DNA from: Heracleum sosnowskyi | Lineage: Eukaryota; Streptophyta; Magnoliopsida; Apiales; Apiaceae | Assembly (NCBI GenBank): GCA_030848705.1 | Contig: CM061245.1 | Location: forward strand, 41,358,711 to 41,422,710 | DNA: 64,000 nucleotides | Reading direction: 5' to 3' | In this document: in pieces, positions 23,001 through 35,350 of the stretch | Position numbering within the stretch: the first letter of the stretch is position 1 | How the letters are laid out: each line of letters begins with the position of its first letter | Program-made: the position numbers and the translations under genes | Notes under the pieces: generated by a model | Told to the model about the DNA's origin: nothing | The model's input: the letters and a program-made list of their open reading frames with translations, nothing else | Databases searched by the model: none

Positions 23001-23400
23001 CAAGCCTATAACCCGTGCGATGCACAGATGAATTTTAGTATTTTTAATTTATTAATTTAGTATTTTTATATGATTTACTATTATTTTTTTATCTTATTTT
23101 ATTAGCATTTATTTGTATTTTGATCTTAAAAACTTTTAATATGTTATCGACGGAATAATATCTTGAACTTTTGAATGTAGCTTAGAAAAATAGATGATAT
23201 AAATATTTAATAATAATAATATGTTGTTGACGGGATTCGAATCTTGAACCCGTGGGAGTATTTTAGATACCAAGAAAATAATATTCTTTTAATATTACAT
23301 CAAACGGTTCTCATTTATCTATATTTATATCTAACGGTTATTATTTAGAGAACCAAACTACCAACCAACCAAATAGACGGTAGTTTGCTTATAATAGTAT
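23001..23400 (-). mobile_element. Non-autonomous Helitron, family H2, copy 1
   Basis: The left part has CCTATAACCCGTGCGATGCA (a degraded CTRR end plus hairpin). The right part ends ACGGTAGTTTGCTTATAATA. The middle contains GACGGGATTCGAA (a tRNA T-arm-like box read on the other strand) and repeated AACGGTTCTCATTTA motifs shared by all H2 copies. Non-coding, about 400 bp. Confidence 0.55.
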
Positions 23401-23675
23401 ATTTTTATATGATTTTTTAGTATTTTTTATCTTATTTTATTAGCATTTATTTGTATTTTGATCTTAAAATTTTTTAATATGTTGTTGACGGGATTCGAAC
23501 CTTGAACTCGTGGGAGCATTTTAGATATCAAAAAAAGAATATTCTTTTAATATTACATCCAACGGTTCTCATTTACCTATATTTACATCTAACGGTTATT
23601 ATTCAGAGGATCAAACTAAATGACCAAACTACTAACCAAATAGAGGATGGTTTGCTTATAATATTATAGTATAGA
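23401..23675 (-). mobile_element. Helitron H2 fragment, 5' part, abutting the next element
   Basis: This repeats the 5' portion of the H2 family (T-arm-like box, AACGGTTCTCATTTACC, GATGGTTTGCTTATAAT). Its 5' end is TCTATACTATAATATTATAA on the - strand, at 23675. It touches the CTAG end of the next Helitron at 23676 exactly. Confidence 0.6.
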
Positions 23676-25765
23676 CTAGCTTAAAACCTGTGTGATGCAC
23701 GGATTGTTAATTGTTATATTATTATTATTTTTTTGATATTTTTCATTAATTGTAATTGTGCAAAAAATAAGTAGGTATGTTAAAATAGTTAAACACTTTT
23801 AATTAATTAAAAACATTAAAACAAATTTTAAAATATAGAGTAAATAGCAGTTTGCACCCCTTTACTTTGGACGTTTTTTCGATTTGGTCCTCAATAATGT
23901 TCTGTAGCAGAATGCACCCTTATGTTTAATTATCGCTTCGATTTGCACCCCTTTGACCAAATTCCGTTAATTTTGACTGTCACCGTTAATTAGAGCAGGG
24001 GTAAAATTGGAAAATATATTCCAGAAACACTATTCATGAAATACTTTACTAACCAAATGGATCAAACGGTGGCTTAATCAAGAAACTCGCCGGAATCGGA
24101 CGAACAACCTCACCGGAACCGGAGAATTCCAGAATCCGGTCGATAGCTCACCGCCGGCGAGCCCAAATCAGTCTAAAACACGAGCTTTCACCGGGGAACG
24201 TAACACGAACCATTTCCCCAACAAAAACATCAACAAAGCGGCTCGGAAGTGAGCCAAAACACTCACCGATTCTGGCCAAGTCGCGAAGCCGGCGGTCAGC
24301 CGATTTTCCGACGAGTCAAAAACGAACACCACACTCACAAATTATTACATGTATTCATTCCTCTTCCTACAATCTATCTAATGCTGGAAACATAAACAAG
24401 AACCAATGAATGAGTCAAAAATCCGACCAAAAGCTCAAGAACTCCGGCGAGCTTCTAAAATTTCGATTTGCTTAATTCCAAGCTCCAAAAATCAATTAAA
24501 AATCATCAAAACATTCATCACAACACACACAATCCATTCATATCACCAATTATGAAGAACAATCGAAAACAAAGATTCCCCCAAATTAAATCAATTAATT
24601 CGAAAATAATTAAATAATTAAAAATAATAAAAACTCAGAAATCATACCCACGTGAATTTTGATGATGGATTTGGATAGAGGATGATGAGAGATTCGATTC
24701 GACTACTAGAGTGTCGAAATCGGATTCCGATAACGCCTTCAAATTTGAGTTTGATTCTCAAGAACACGAAGAACACGTTTCTGGAATATATTTTCCAATT
24801 TTACCCCTGCTCTAATTAACGGTGACAGTCAAAATTAACGGAATTTGGTCAAAGGGGTGCAAATCGAAGCGATATTTAAACATAAGGGTGCATTCTGCTA
24901 CAGAACATTATTGAGGACCAAATCGAAAAAACGTCCAAAGTAAATGGGTGCAAACTGCTATTTACTCTAAAATATATAAGTATGAGTTTGCCCGTTATAT
25001 TTTTGAAAAATGAGAGGTTTTAGTAAGAAAAAATAAAAAATGTAACATATGTTTAGTTTAAAAAGGTAATTGCCCGTGATATTTTTGGAAAATGAGGTTT
25101 TAAAATTTAATAATTAAAAGTATTTAAATACATTTTAAAATAAATAAGTAAAGGGTTTCCTGTGATATTTTTGGAAAAAGAATGGATTTTAATGAGAAAA
25201 ATAGAAAAAGTAAATTGTAAAAGACAATTTCCCGTGATATATTTAGAAAAGGAGGGATTTTGTTAGAAAAATATATAATGTGTTTTAGCTGAAAAGTTAT
25301 TTGGTTATAAATAGTTATTTGATTATTTATATTTTTAGTAATTGCATTTGTTAAGAAAAATAAGTAGACATGTTAAAATAGGTAAAACTTTTAAAAAATA
25401 ATTATAATACTAAAATAGGTTTAAAAATAAATAACTAAAGGTTTGTCCGTGATATTTTTGGAAAAGGAGGGATTTTAGTAAGGAAAAATAGAAAAACTAA
25501 CATGTTTTAGTTAAAAAAGGTAATTGCTCGTGATATATTTGAAAAAGTATGGAATTTTTTAGAAAAAATAATGTATTTTAGGTAAAAAAAAAAGGTAATT
25601 GATTAGAAATATGTATTACTATTATTTAATAATATATTTCTATAAATAAATAAGGTTAATTAAGTAAAAACACGAAGTACAATTAATTAAGAGCAATTAA
25701 GTAAAATCACAACGTACCATACCGACCAACCAAACTTTTAATGTTTCGTCTATTATATAATAGTA
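23676..25765 (-). mobile_element. Helitron H1 copy 2, interrupted by a Mutator-like element
   Basis: The 3' end CTAG lies at 23676-23679 with a hairpin close behind it. The 5' end is the same TATTATATAATAGACGAAAC sequence as copy 1, near 25765. Removing the 1,130-bp insert and one 9-bp duplication leaves about 950 bp, matching H1 copies of 938 and 947 bp. Confidence 0.67.
23838..24967. mobile_element. Mutator-like element (Pack-MULE-like) with ~180-bp TIRs
   Basis: The 1,130-bp element begins GAGTAAATAGCAGTTTGCAC and ends with its inverse. Inverted repeats extend over about 180 bp on each side (to about 24018 and from about 24781). A perfect 9-bp target duplication, TAAAATATA, flanks it (23829-23837 and 24968-24976). 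The interior has no transposase. It is richer in GC than the surroundings, with CGCCGG/CCGGCGAG clusters, and its right half (about 24440-24780) is closely similar to 44400-44758. That looks like captured foreign sequence. Confidence 0.87.
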
Positions 25766-26280
25766 CAAGCCTGTAACCCGTGCGATGCACGGATGAATTT
25801 TAGTTTTTTTTTATTTTATTATCTATATTTGATTTATATGATTTTAAAAAGTAATCAAATATAATAATATATGTATGATGTTATTCTACGATTTTTTAGC
25901 CTATAAGTTGTGCGGTACACGGATGAATTTTAGTATTTTTTATTTTAGTATTTTTTATATGATTTTTTAGTATTTTTTATCTTATTTTATTAGCATTTAT
26001 TTGTATTTTGATCTTAAAAATTCTTAATATGTTGTTGACGGAATAATATCTTGAACTTTTGAATGTAGCTTAGAAAAATAGATGATATAAATATTTAATA
26101 ATAATATGTTGTTGACGGGATTCGAACCTTGAACCCGTGGGAGCATTTTAGATATCAAGAAAAGAATATTTTTTTAATATTATATCCAACGGTTCTCATT
26201 TATCGATATTTACATCTAACGGTTATTATTTAGATGACCAAACTACCAACCAAATAGATGGTGGTTACTCTAATTTAATT
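25766..26280 (-). mobile_element. Helitron H2, two stacked 3' ends
   Basis: A 3'-end hairpin (CCCGTGCGATGCACGG) lies near 25777. A second, worn one (TTAGCCTATAAGTTGTGCGG) lies near 25899, followed by the H2 body with the T-arm-like box at about 26112. The right end GATGGTGGTTACTC is truncated. Confidence 0.5.
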
Positions 26281-27902
26281 TATATTATTATTATTTTTTA
26301 ATATTAGATCTAATGGTTCTCATTCATCTATTTTAAAATCAACAATCCTTATTGATTTGGTGGTACATGACCAAAATTTTGGATAATATTTCTCTTACGC
26401 TTATTGTATATAAGGATTTAATATGTTTTGCAAACACCTATTCTACTTCCAATATTATATGTATGTGTGTGTGTCGCGTGAGTGGAGGCGTATTTGGTAT
26501 TCATTATTATATCGATTAACATAATCTTATAATACGTGAGATAATTTAACCATGAGATATTTTGTACATGATTTGAACTGACTAACTTGCCCATGTGTTT
26601 ATTATTTATTAGAAAAAATTGTTTGTAGAAATTGAACTTGAGTTTATCTATTAACTGAAACGTCTTTATATCGCTAAACTATAAAATCCCAGATTTTTGG
26701 AACTTCGCTCGAAACGTGTGAGTATCATTTGATAGAAGACATTTTATTTAACTTCAAAATATATAAAAATAATTATGTAGCTAAATTGAACTTAGGTTAT
26801 ATTGTTGACGGGATTCGAACCTTGAACCCTTTGGAGCATTTTAGATATCAATAAAATAATATTTTTTTAATATTACATCCAACGGTTCTCATTTATCTAT
26901 ATTTACATCTAACGGTTATTATTTAGATGACCAAACTATCAATAGATGACCAAACTACCAATCAAATAGAGGGTGGTTTGCTTATAATAGTATAGTATAA
27001 ATTTCAATAATTAAATGTATTAAAATAAGTTTTCAAATAAATAAGTAACTATTTGCCCGTGATATTTTTGGAGTGAGAGGTTTTATTAAGAAAAAATAGA
27101 AAGAGCAACATGTTTTAGCTAAAAAGGTAATTGTCCATAATTAAAAATATTAAAATAGGTTTTAAAATAAATAAGTAAGGGTTTACCCGTGATATTTTTG
27201 AAAAAGCAGGGGTTGTAGTAAGGAAAAATAGAAAGAGTAACATATGTCTTAGTTGAAAAAGATGACTGTTTGTGATTTTATAGAAAAAGAATGGAATTTG
27301 TTAGAAAAATAGAAAATATAATGCATTTTAACTAAAAAGTTAATTGGTTATAAATAATATTATTATTTAATAATAGTTTTCTTAAAAAATGAACAAATTT
27401 AAAAAATAACATGTTTTATCTGAAAAGGTAATTGCCCGTAATTAAAAGTATTAAAATATGTTTTAAAATAAGTAAGAGTTTGCTTGTGATATTTTTGGAA
27501 AATGTGGGGTTTTAGTAAGAAAAAATAGAAATAGTAACATGTTCTATTTTAAAAAGGTAATTGTCCATGATTTGTTTAGAAAATAGAGGATTTTGTTAGA
27601 AAATATTGAAAAGTTAATGTATTTTAGTTGAAAAGGTAATAAGTTATAGTTTTTTTTAAATGAAAAAAAATACAAAAAGTAACATGTTTTAGTTGAAATG
27701 GTAATTGCCGTAATTAAAAGTATTAAAATAAATAAGTAAGGTTTGCTCGTGATATTTTTGGAAAATGAAGGGTTTTAATAAGAAAAAATAGAAAGAGTAA
27801 CATGTTTTCGTTGATTTTTTTTTTTTAGAAAAAGAGAACCCTAACATTAACATCAGTTACATAACCGTTTATAAATAACCAAAACACAAGTCTATTTTTA
27901 AA
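26281..27902 (-). repeat. Helitron-derived remnants, AT-rich, non-coding
   Basis: The region mixes unique AT-rich sequence (26281-26790), an H2 5' fragment (about 26800-27000, ending ATAATAGTATAGTATA), and several diverged H1 interior blocks (27001-27840) built around GTGATATTTTTGGAAAATG and AGTAACATGTTTTAG. No terminal pair can be assigned and there is no gene. Confidence 0.5.
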
Positions 27903-28439
27903 GTTACACAAGCATGTAACCTGTGCGATGCAGGTTGAATTTTTGTATTTTTTATTTTATTATCTATATTTTGATTTATATGATTTTAAAAAGTAATCAA
28001 ATATAATAATATATGTCTGACGTTATTCTAAGTTTTTTTTAGCCTATAAGCTGTGCGATACACGGATGAATTTTAGTATTTTTGATTTATTATTTTAGTA
28101 TTTTTTATATGATTTTTTAGTATTTTTTATCTTATTTTATTAACATTTATTTGTATTTTGATCTTAAAAATTCTTAATATGTTGTTGACGGAATAATATC
28201 TTGAACTTTTGAATGTAGCTTAGAAAAATAGATGATATAAATATTTAATAATAATATGTTGTTGACGGGATTCGAACCTTGAACCCGTGGGAGCATTTTA
28301 GATATCAAGAAAATAATATTTTTTTAATATTACATCCAACGGTTCTCATTTATCTATATTTACATCTAACGGTTATTATTTAGATGACCAAACTACCAAC
28401 CAAATAGAGGGTGGTTTGTTTATAATAGTATAGTATAGA
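27903..28439 (-). mobile_element. Helitron H2, late copy with nested 3' end
   Basis: The 5' end TCTATACTATACTATTATAA is at 28439 on the - strand. Two 3'-end-like hairpin sites lie on the left: a worn outer one near 27909 and an inner TTAGCCTATAAGCTGTGCGA near 28041. The T-arm-like box and paired AACGGTT motifs are present. About 400 bp from the inner end. Confidence 0.6.
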
Positions 28440-29120
28440 TATAATATATTCATATCCACACACTCTCTATTTCCACTTTCTTTTGAATTCTTATGAACTA
28501 AATAATAAAATATTGATTAAAGAGGAAATATAAAGAGCATTGTTGTAGATGAACATATACTAAATCACTAAGAGCCTATATTTTATATTAATTATTAACA
28601 ATTAAATTTATGATTGGCTAAAATTTACTGAATCTGTAAGGTAATATGCTCCAATGGGGTTGGATATAACAATTAAATTTATATGTACAACTTTGTTACA
28701 GTTCTTGAGAGATTCGATAAATTTGGATAACGAGAGGAGGTTGACTATAATTTTAGCTTGGGGTTTTGCATGGTTGGAGCTTCACTATTTATACAAATTA
28801 TGTATAAAATGTGTCACCTAGGATTTTTTTGGTAAGGACTCCTCCCATTGGAGATGCTCTAAGAGTCTTTTAGAAATGCTCTAACTCACTCATGTTTTTT
28901 AACCAAGAGTCTTTTAGAAATGCTCCAACTCACTCATGTTTTTTAACCGGTAGTTGACTTTAAACTAAAAAGTACATCTCTGTGTAATGATTAAAAAGTA
29001 ATTTAAATATTTTAAAAACTAAAATTTAGAAGTTCTTACAAATTATTTTTTTTAATAATTTAATTTTATATCATAAAAATAAATATTATCATCTATTTTT
29101 TAATTTCATATATATATATA
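28440..29120. other. Intergenic stretch with possible MITE
   Basis: There is no gene. CCCATTGGAGATGCTCTAAG at about 28845-28864 and CTAAGAGCCTATATTTTA at about 28569 may be the ends of a worn MITE similar to the one at 19199-19529. AGAGTCTTTTAGAAATGCTC is duplicated at about 28861 and 28908, followed by ACTCACTCATGTTTTTTAAC. Confidence 0.35.
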
Positions 29121-30588
29121 CTAGCCTATAACCCGTGCAAGGCACGGGCCTTAAAAAATAATAAACTAAAAAATTTAATGTGAACGGAAAATATTAAAAA
29201 AAAAATTAAAAAAAAATAATATGATAAATTATAAAATGAGAAACTTAAATATTATTTGAAACATAAAAAAATATAAAAAAATACAGATGAGGCTGAGGAA
29301 GATAAATGAGTTATTATTAATATTATTTTATAATAAAGTAATATTAATAATAAGAACAGATAGAAAATCTAACATGTTTTAATTAAAAAAAGTAATTGCC
29401 CGTGATATTTTTAGAAGTGTTTTAATTATATTAATTGTATTTATTAAAAAAATACGTTGACATGTTAAAATAAGTAAGGTTTTTTAATAAGGACAAATAG
29501 AAAAGCTAACATGTTTTAATTATATAAAAAAAAACTGCCCGTAATATTTTTAGATGTGTTTTAATTATATTAATTGTATTTGTTAAAAAAATACGTTAAC
29601 TTGTTAAAATAGGTAAGTTTTTTTTAATTAATTAAAAGTATTAAAATAGGTTATAAAATATATAAATAAGGGTTGCACTTGATATTTTTGGAAAACAGAT
29701 ATTTTAGTGATAACAAATATAAAAGGTAATATATTTTAATTTAAAGGTAATTGCCCGTAAGATTTTTGGAAAAAAAGTAGATTTTGTTAGAAAAAAATGT
29801 TTTAACTATAAAAGGCAATCAGCTAGTTACTATTTTTATATTATTTTATTATTTATTAAATAGAGTATTAAAATATGCTTTAAAATAAATAAGTAAGAAT
29901 TGCACCTCATATTTTTGGAAAATAGATATTTTAGTGATAACAAATATAAAGGATAATATGTTTTAATTTAAAGATAATTGTCGTGATACTTTTGAAAAAA
30001 GAGTAGATTTTGTTTGAATTTTTTTTAATATAAAAGGCAATCAGCTAGTTACAATTTTTATGTTTTTTTATTATTTATTAAATAGAGTATTAAAATAGGT
30101 TTTAAAATAAATAAATAAGGACTGCACCTCATATTTTTGGAAAACAAATATTTTAGTGATGGCAAATATAAAAGGTAATATCTATTTTAATTTAAAGATA
30201 ATTGCCGTGATATTTTTGGAAAAGGAGTAGATTTTGTTAGAATTTTTTTTAATATAAAAGGCAATCAGGTAGTTATTATTTTTATATTATTTTATTATTT
30301 ATTAAATTGAGTATTAAAATAGGTTTTAAAATAAATAAGTGAACTTCATATTTTTGGAAAACAAAAATTTTAGTGATAACAAATATAAAAGGTAATATGT
30401 TTTAATTTAAAGATAATTGCCATGATATTTTTGAAAAAGGAGTAGATTTTGTAAGGAAAAAAAATAATATTTTAATTATAAAAGGCAATTATCTAATTAA
30501 TATTTTTATATTTTTTATTAATTATTAAATAGAATAAAAGACCGAAAACCGAAAACCAAAACTTTCAATGTTTCGGCTTTTAATAATA
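29121..30588 (-). mobile_element. Non-autonomous Helitron, family H3, copy 1
   Basis: The 3' end is the best preserved here: CTAG at 29121-29124 and a perfect CCCGTGCAAGGCACGGG hairpin at 29132-29148. The 5' part ends CGAAACATTGAAAGTTTTGG on the - strand; its TC is lost because the next element begins there. The interior has three or four diverged direct repeats of ~220 bp with AAAAGGCAATCAG and GTTTTAAAATAAATAA. Confidence 0.65.
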
Positions 30589-31535
30589 CTAGCTTAAAAC
30601 TCGTGCGATGCACGGATTGTTAATTGTTATTTTATTATTATTTTTTAATTGTATTTGTTAAAAAAATAAGTAGGAATGTTAAAATAGCTAAACACTTTTA
30701 ATTAATTAAAAACATTAAAACAGATTTTATAATAAATAAGTAAGGGTTTGCTCGTTATATTTTTGGAAAAGGGGGAGTTTTAGTATGGAAAAATAAAAAA
30801 TGTAACATATATTTAGTTTAAAAAGGTAAATGCCTGTGATATTTTTGGAAAATGAGGTTTTAAAATTTAATAATTTAAATTATTTAAATACGTTTTAAAA
30901 TAAATAAATAAAGGGTTTATTCGTGATATTTTTAGAAAAATAATGGATTTGAGTGAGAAAAATAGAAAAAGTAAATTGAAAAACGCAATTTCCCGTGATA
31001 TATTTAGAAAATGAGGGACTTTATTAGAAAAAATTTATAAAGTGTTTTAGCTCAAAAGGTAATTGGTTATAAATAGGTATTTGATTATTTATATTTTAAT
31101 GTATTTAGTAATTGCATTTGTTAAAAACAATAAGTAGACATGTTAAAATAGGTAAACTTTTAAAAAAATAATTATAATATTAGGTTTAAAAATAAATAAC
31201 TAAAGGTTTGTCCGTGATATTTTTGGAAAATGAGGGGTTTTAGTAAGGAAAAATAGAAAAACTAACATGTTTTAGTTAAAAAAGGTAATTGCCCGTGATA
31301 TATTTGAAAAAGTAGGGGAATTTGTTATAAAAAATAAAAAAAAAAATCTATTTTCGGTGAAAAAGGTAATTGGTTATAAATAGGTAATATTATTATTTAA
31401 TAATATATTTCTATAAATAAATAAGGTTAATTAGGTAAAAACACGAATTTAATAAAGGGCAATTAAGTAAAATCACAACGTACCATACCGACCAACCAAA
31501 CTTTTAATGTTTCGTCTATTATATAATAGTATTGA
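30589..31535 (-). mobile_element. Non-autonomous Helitron, family H1, copy 3
   Basis: CTAG lies at 30589-30592 with the CGTGCGATGCACG hairpin. The 5' TC is at 31535 (TCAATACTATTATATAATAG on the - strand). The length of 947 bp and the sequence match copy 1. It abuts the H3 element on the left. Confidence 0.72.
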
Positions 31536-31539
31536 TTGA

Positions 31540-31618
31540 CTAGCGTATATCCTGTGCCATGCACGGTCTTCTTTAATATTTTCTTATTTTTTATTTAGAT
31601 TTTAGTTATTATATATAA
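31540..31618 (-). mobile_element. Helitron 3'-terminal fragment
   Basis: CTAG at 31540-31543 followed by CGTATATCCTGTGCCATGCA is a Helitron 3' end. Only 79 bp remain before another Helitron starts at 31619. Confidence 0.5.
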
Positions 31619-32549
31619 CTAGCTTAAAACCCGTGCGATGCACGGATTGTTATTAATAATCATTATTTTTATTATTTATGTTTTAATATTTTATTAATTT
31701 ACATTTGCTAAAAAAATAAGTAGGCGTGTTAAACTTTTTTAAATAATTAAAAGTATTAAAATAAATTTTAAAATAAATTAATAACTGTTTATCCGTTACA
31801 TTTTTGGAAAAGTAGGGGTTTTAGTAAAGAAAAATAGAAAAAGTAACATGTTTTATCTGAAAAGGTAAGTGCCCGTAATTAAAAGTATTTAAATAGGTTT
31901 CAAAATAAATAAGTAGGGATTTGCCCGGGATATTTTTGGAAAATGAGGGTTTTTAATAAGGAAAAATAGAAAGAGTAACATGTTTTAGTTGAAAATGATA
32001 ATTGCCGGTGATTGTTTTTAGAAAAATAAAGGATTTTGTTAGAAAAAAATAGAAAAAGTAATGTATTTTAGCTGAAAAGGTAGTTGGTTATAAAATGTTA
32101 TTATTTAATAATAATTTCTTTATAAAATGAAAAAATTGAAAAAGTAACATGTTTCAGCTGAAAAAGTGCTCATAATTAAAAGTATTAAAATAGATTTTAA
32201 TACTTTTAATTATTAAAATAAAAAATAGATTTTTAAAATAAATAAGTAAGGGTTTGCCCGTGATATTTTTGGAAAATGAGGGGTTTTAGTAAGAAAAAAT
32301 AGAAAGAGTAACATGTTTTTGTTAAAAAGGATAACCGCCTGTGTTTGTTTTTAGAAAAAGAGAAGATTTTGTTAGAAAAAAAATATAAAAAGGTAATGTA
32401 TTTTAGCTGAAAAGGTAATTGGTTATAAATAATGTTATTATTTAGTGATAGTTTTTTAAAAAATAAGTAAGGGCAATTAAATAAAATCACTAAGTACCGA
32501 CTGTCCGTCCATCCGACTACCAAACTTTTAATGTTTCGTCTTTAATAAT
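31619..32549 (-). mobile_element. Non-autonomous Helitron, H1-related, copy 4
   Basis: CTAG at 31619-31622 and the CCCGTGCGATGCACGG hairpin mark the 3' end. The 5' part ends AATGTTTCGTCTTTAATAAT, variant of the H1 start. The interior repeats GCCCGTGATATTTTTGGAAA several times. The open frame 32233-32523 inside it is a by-product of AT-rich repeats. Confidence 0.62.
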
Positions 32550-33096
32550 ATAGCTTAAAACCCGTGCGATGCACGAATTGTTTTTAATAATTGTTAATTT
32601 TATTATTTATATTTTATTAATTGTAACGTATTGCCCGTGATATTTTGGAAACGTTTTGGGAAAAAAAGCTAATCGGTTAGTCATTAATAATTATAATATT
32701 ATTATTTTATTTTATTAAATAGATTTATTCGTGATATTTTTGGAAAATGAGAGGTTTTAGTTAGAAAAAATAGAAAAGTAGACATTTTAGTTGGAAAATA
32801 TAAAAAAGAATATACAATTTGGCTAAAAAAGGTATTGAGTTAGTTATTAGCAATTATAACTTTATTATGTTATTTTAGTAAATGAAATTGTTTGCAATAT
32901 TTTTGGAAAATGAGATGTTTTAGTTAGGAAAAATAGAAAAGATATTCTATATAATAATTTTAATATTTTATCTAACGGTTCTCATCGATTTGATCAAAAA
33001 TATCTAACGGCTATGAATTGAGTGACCAGACTACAAAAACTTTCATGACCAGACTACAAAACTTTCAATGTTTCGTCTTTAATAATATAGTATAGA
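32550..33096 (-). mobile_element. Non-autonomous Helitron, H1-related, copy 5
   Basis: The 3' end TAGCTTAAAACCCGTGCGAT (CTAG changed to ATAG) joins the preceding copy directly. The 5' TC is at 33096 (TCTATACTATATTATTAAAG on the - strand). About 547 bp; shorter than H1 copies, with an AACGGTTCTCATC motif near the 5' end. Confidence 0.62.
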
Positions 33097-33251
33097 TAGA
33101 TAGATTGATAGTATTAATTGATTCGCACAACAAAAATATCATGGAACAGATTAAAAAGTATCTAATGTCATATTTGTTTGATGATATTAAAAATAGAATT
33201 ACAATATTTTAAATTTTGTAGTCCCTTCTAGGCTATTTTCGTTTCATGATA

Positions 33252-34506
33252 TCTATACTATATTATTAAAGCCGAAACATTAAAAGTTTTGGTTTTCGGT
33301 TAGTTTTTGGTTTTCGGTTAGTTTTTGGTTTTCGGTACTTTTTCTAATTAATAAATTAATAATATAATCAAAATTCGGGAAAATTTTATTCTACATTAAT
33401 ATTTCACTATATTTTACTACATAAAAATCAAATAATTTTGAAATCTAATAAAAAAAATGGAAATATGGGATCTAATTTATTTAAATTTAGGATACACTAC
33501 TACAAATATACTTCTTTTTTTAGGATAACGAAAACTACTACAAATCAAATCTTTTTAATACTCTATTTAATAAATAATAAAATAATATAAAAATAGTAAC
33601 TAACTGATTGCCTTTTATAATTAAAAAAAATCTAACAAAATCTACTCTTTTTCCAAAAATATCAGGACAATTACCTTTAAATTAAAACATAATATCTTTT
33701 ATATTTGTTATCACTAAAATCTCTATTTTCCAAAAATATGATGTGCAATCCTTACTTATTTATTTTAAAATCTATTTTAATACTCTATTTAATAAATAAT
33801 AAAATAATATAAAAATGGTAACTAACTGATTGCCTTTTATAATTAAAACATTTTTTTTTAACAAAATCTACTTCTTTTCCAAAAATATCACGGGCAATTG
33901 CCTTTAAATTAAAATATATTACCTTTTATATTTGTTATCACTAAAATCTCTCTTGGAAAATATCAAGTGCAACCCTTACTTATATATTTTAAAACTTATT
34001 TTAATACTTTTAATTATTTAAAAAAACTTACCTATTTTAACAAGTGAGCGTATTTTTTTAACAAATACAATTAATATAATTAAAACGCATCTAAAAATTT
34101 TATAGGTAGTTACTTTTTTTAATTAAAACATGTTACCTTTCCTATTTGTCCTTATAAAAAAACTTACTTATTTTAACATGTCAACGTATTTTTTTAATAA
34201 ATACAAGTAATATAATTAAAACACTTCTAAAAATATCACGAGCAATTACTTTTTTTAATTATAACATGTTAGATTTTCTATATGTCCTTATAATTAATAT
34301 TATTTTATTATAAAATAATATTAATAATACCTCATTTATCTTCATCAGCCCCTTCTGTATTTTTTAATTTTTTTTACGTTCCAATTAATATTTAAGTTTC
34401 TCATTTTATAATTTATCATATTAATTTTTACTTTTATTTAATATTTTCCGTTCACATTAAATTTTTTAATTTATTAGTTTTTAAGTCTCATGGGGTTATA
34501 AGCTAG
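33252..34506 (+). mobile_element. Non-autonomous Helitron, family H3, copy 2, opposite orientation
   Basis: On the + strand it starts TCTATACTATATTATTAAAG at 33252 after an A, and ends GGGGTTATAAGCTAG at 34506 before a T, the A^T target of Helitrons. It is an inverted copy of the H3 element at 29121-30588. Only the right arm of the 3' hairpin remains. 1,255 bp, non-coding. Confidence 0.7.
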
Positions 34507-35350
34507 TTGATTATAAAATATAGAACAAGATTTTAACTTTTCAAATTCTAAAATTTAGATCTAATAATTTTTCAAATTATCAAACATCGTATTTGTTGTG
34601 TTCAAGTCAGAGGTAGTCTTATAAATGTTTCTGCTATTTGGTTCAAGTAGGTTCGCTATATTTTTTAAACTCTTGTAACAAGTGAGCTTTTAAAATTTTA
34701 TGATCTTCTAACTATTTTGGTGCAAAAACATAAAATTTTAAAAGAGTTATAATCTAATTTCATGATTATCTCTCAAAATGAATATAGAATAAGATAATTT
34801 AAAATTTTAGATTTTAAAGAATTTTAGTCTAATTTCAAACTAAATACTTGAAATATAACAATTTAACGCGCGAGTTATTAGTGATGAAATTATTATACCA
34901 GATAATAATTTTGAGATTATAATTCCAAAAACAAACATGGTCATCTTATTACAAAGCCCAATCTGAATGAACGTTTTATTTATTTTTTATTTTTTTTGAC
35001 AGGATGAACGTTTTCTTTTCACAAAACTTTAATGACTTGAAATGCGTCAAAGTTACTAAATTAATATAGTTTAATTAACTAAAAACCAGTTTAAAACAGT
35101 TTGCAATATGTAAAATACATACCGTTTTAGTTCCTAAAACAACGAGTTTAGTAAATTTCTTTAAGAAAAAGTAAATTGAACAATTTAAAATTAACTCAAC
35201 GGTTAGTAGTTAACCTCTACTTCACTATGATTACGGTTCCTAATATGTGAGAATAAAGTGACCAAGGTACAGACAAATCTAGAGCCTAGAGATGTATGAC
35301 AATTGACAACCATCAAAAGTAGCAAAAATGACAAGATATAATTCTCTTTA
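34507..35350. other. AT-rich intergenic stretch, nothing recognised
   Basis: No gene, terminal repeat or coding pattern was seen here on either strand. Confidence 0.45.

Noticed and set aside
23220..23260. Possible tRNA gene (GGTTCGAATCCCG on the - strand)
   Set aside because: Only a T-arm-like hairpin with a 7-nt insertion is present. No acceptor stem, D-arm or anticodon arm can be folded around it.
21633..34506. Regularly recurring short repeats that could suggest a CRISPR-like or satellite array
   Set aside because: The spacing is irregular, and the repeats sit at Helitron ends or in their interiors. This is a plant nuclear sequence.
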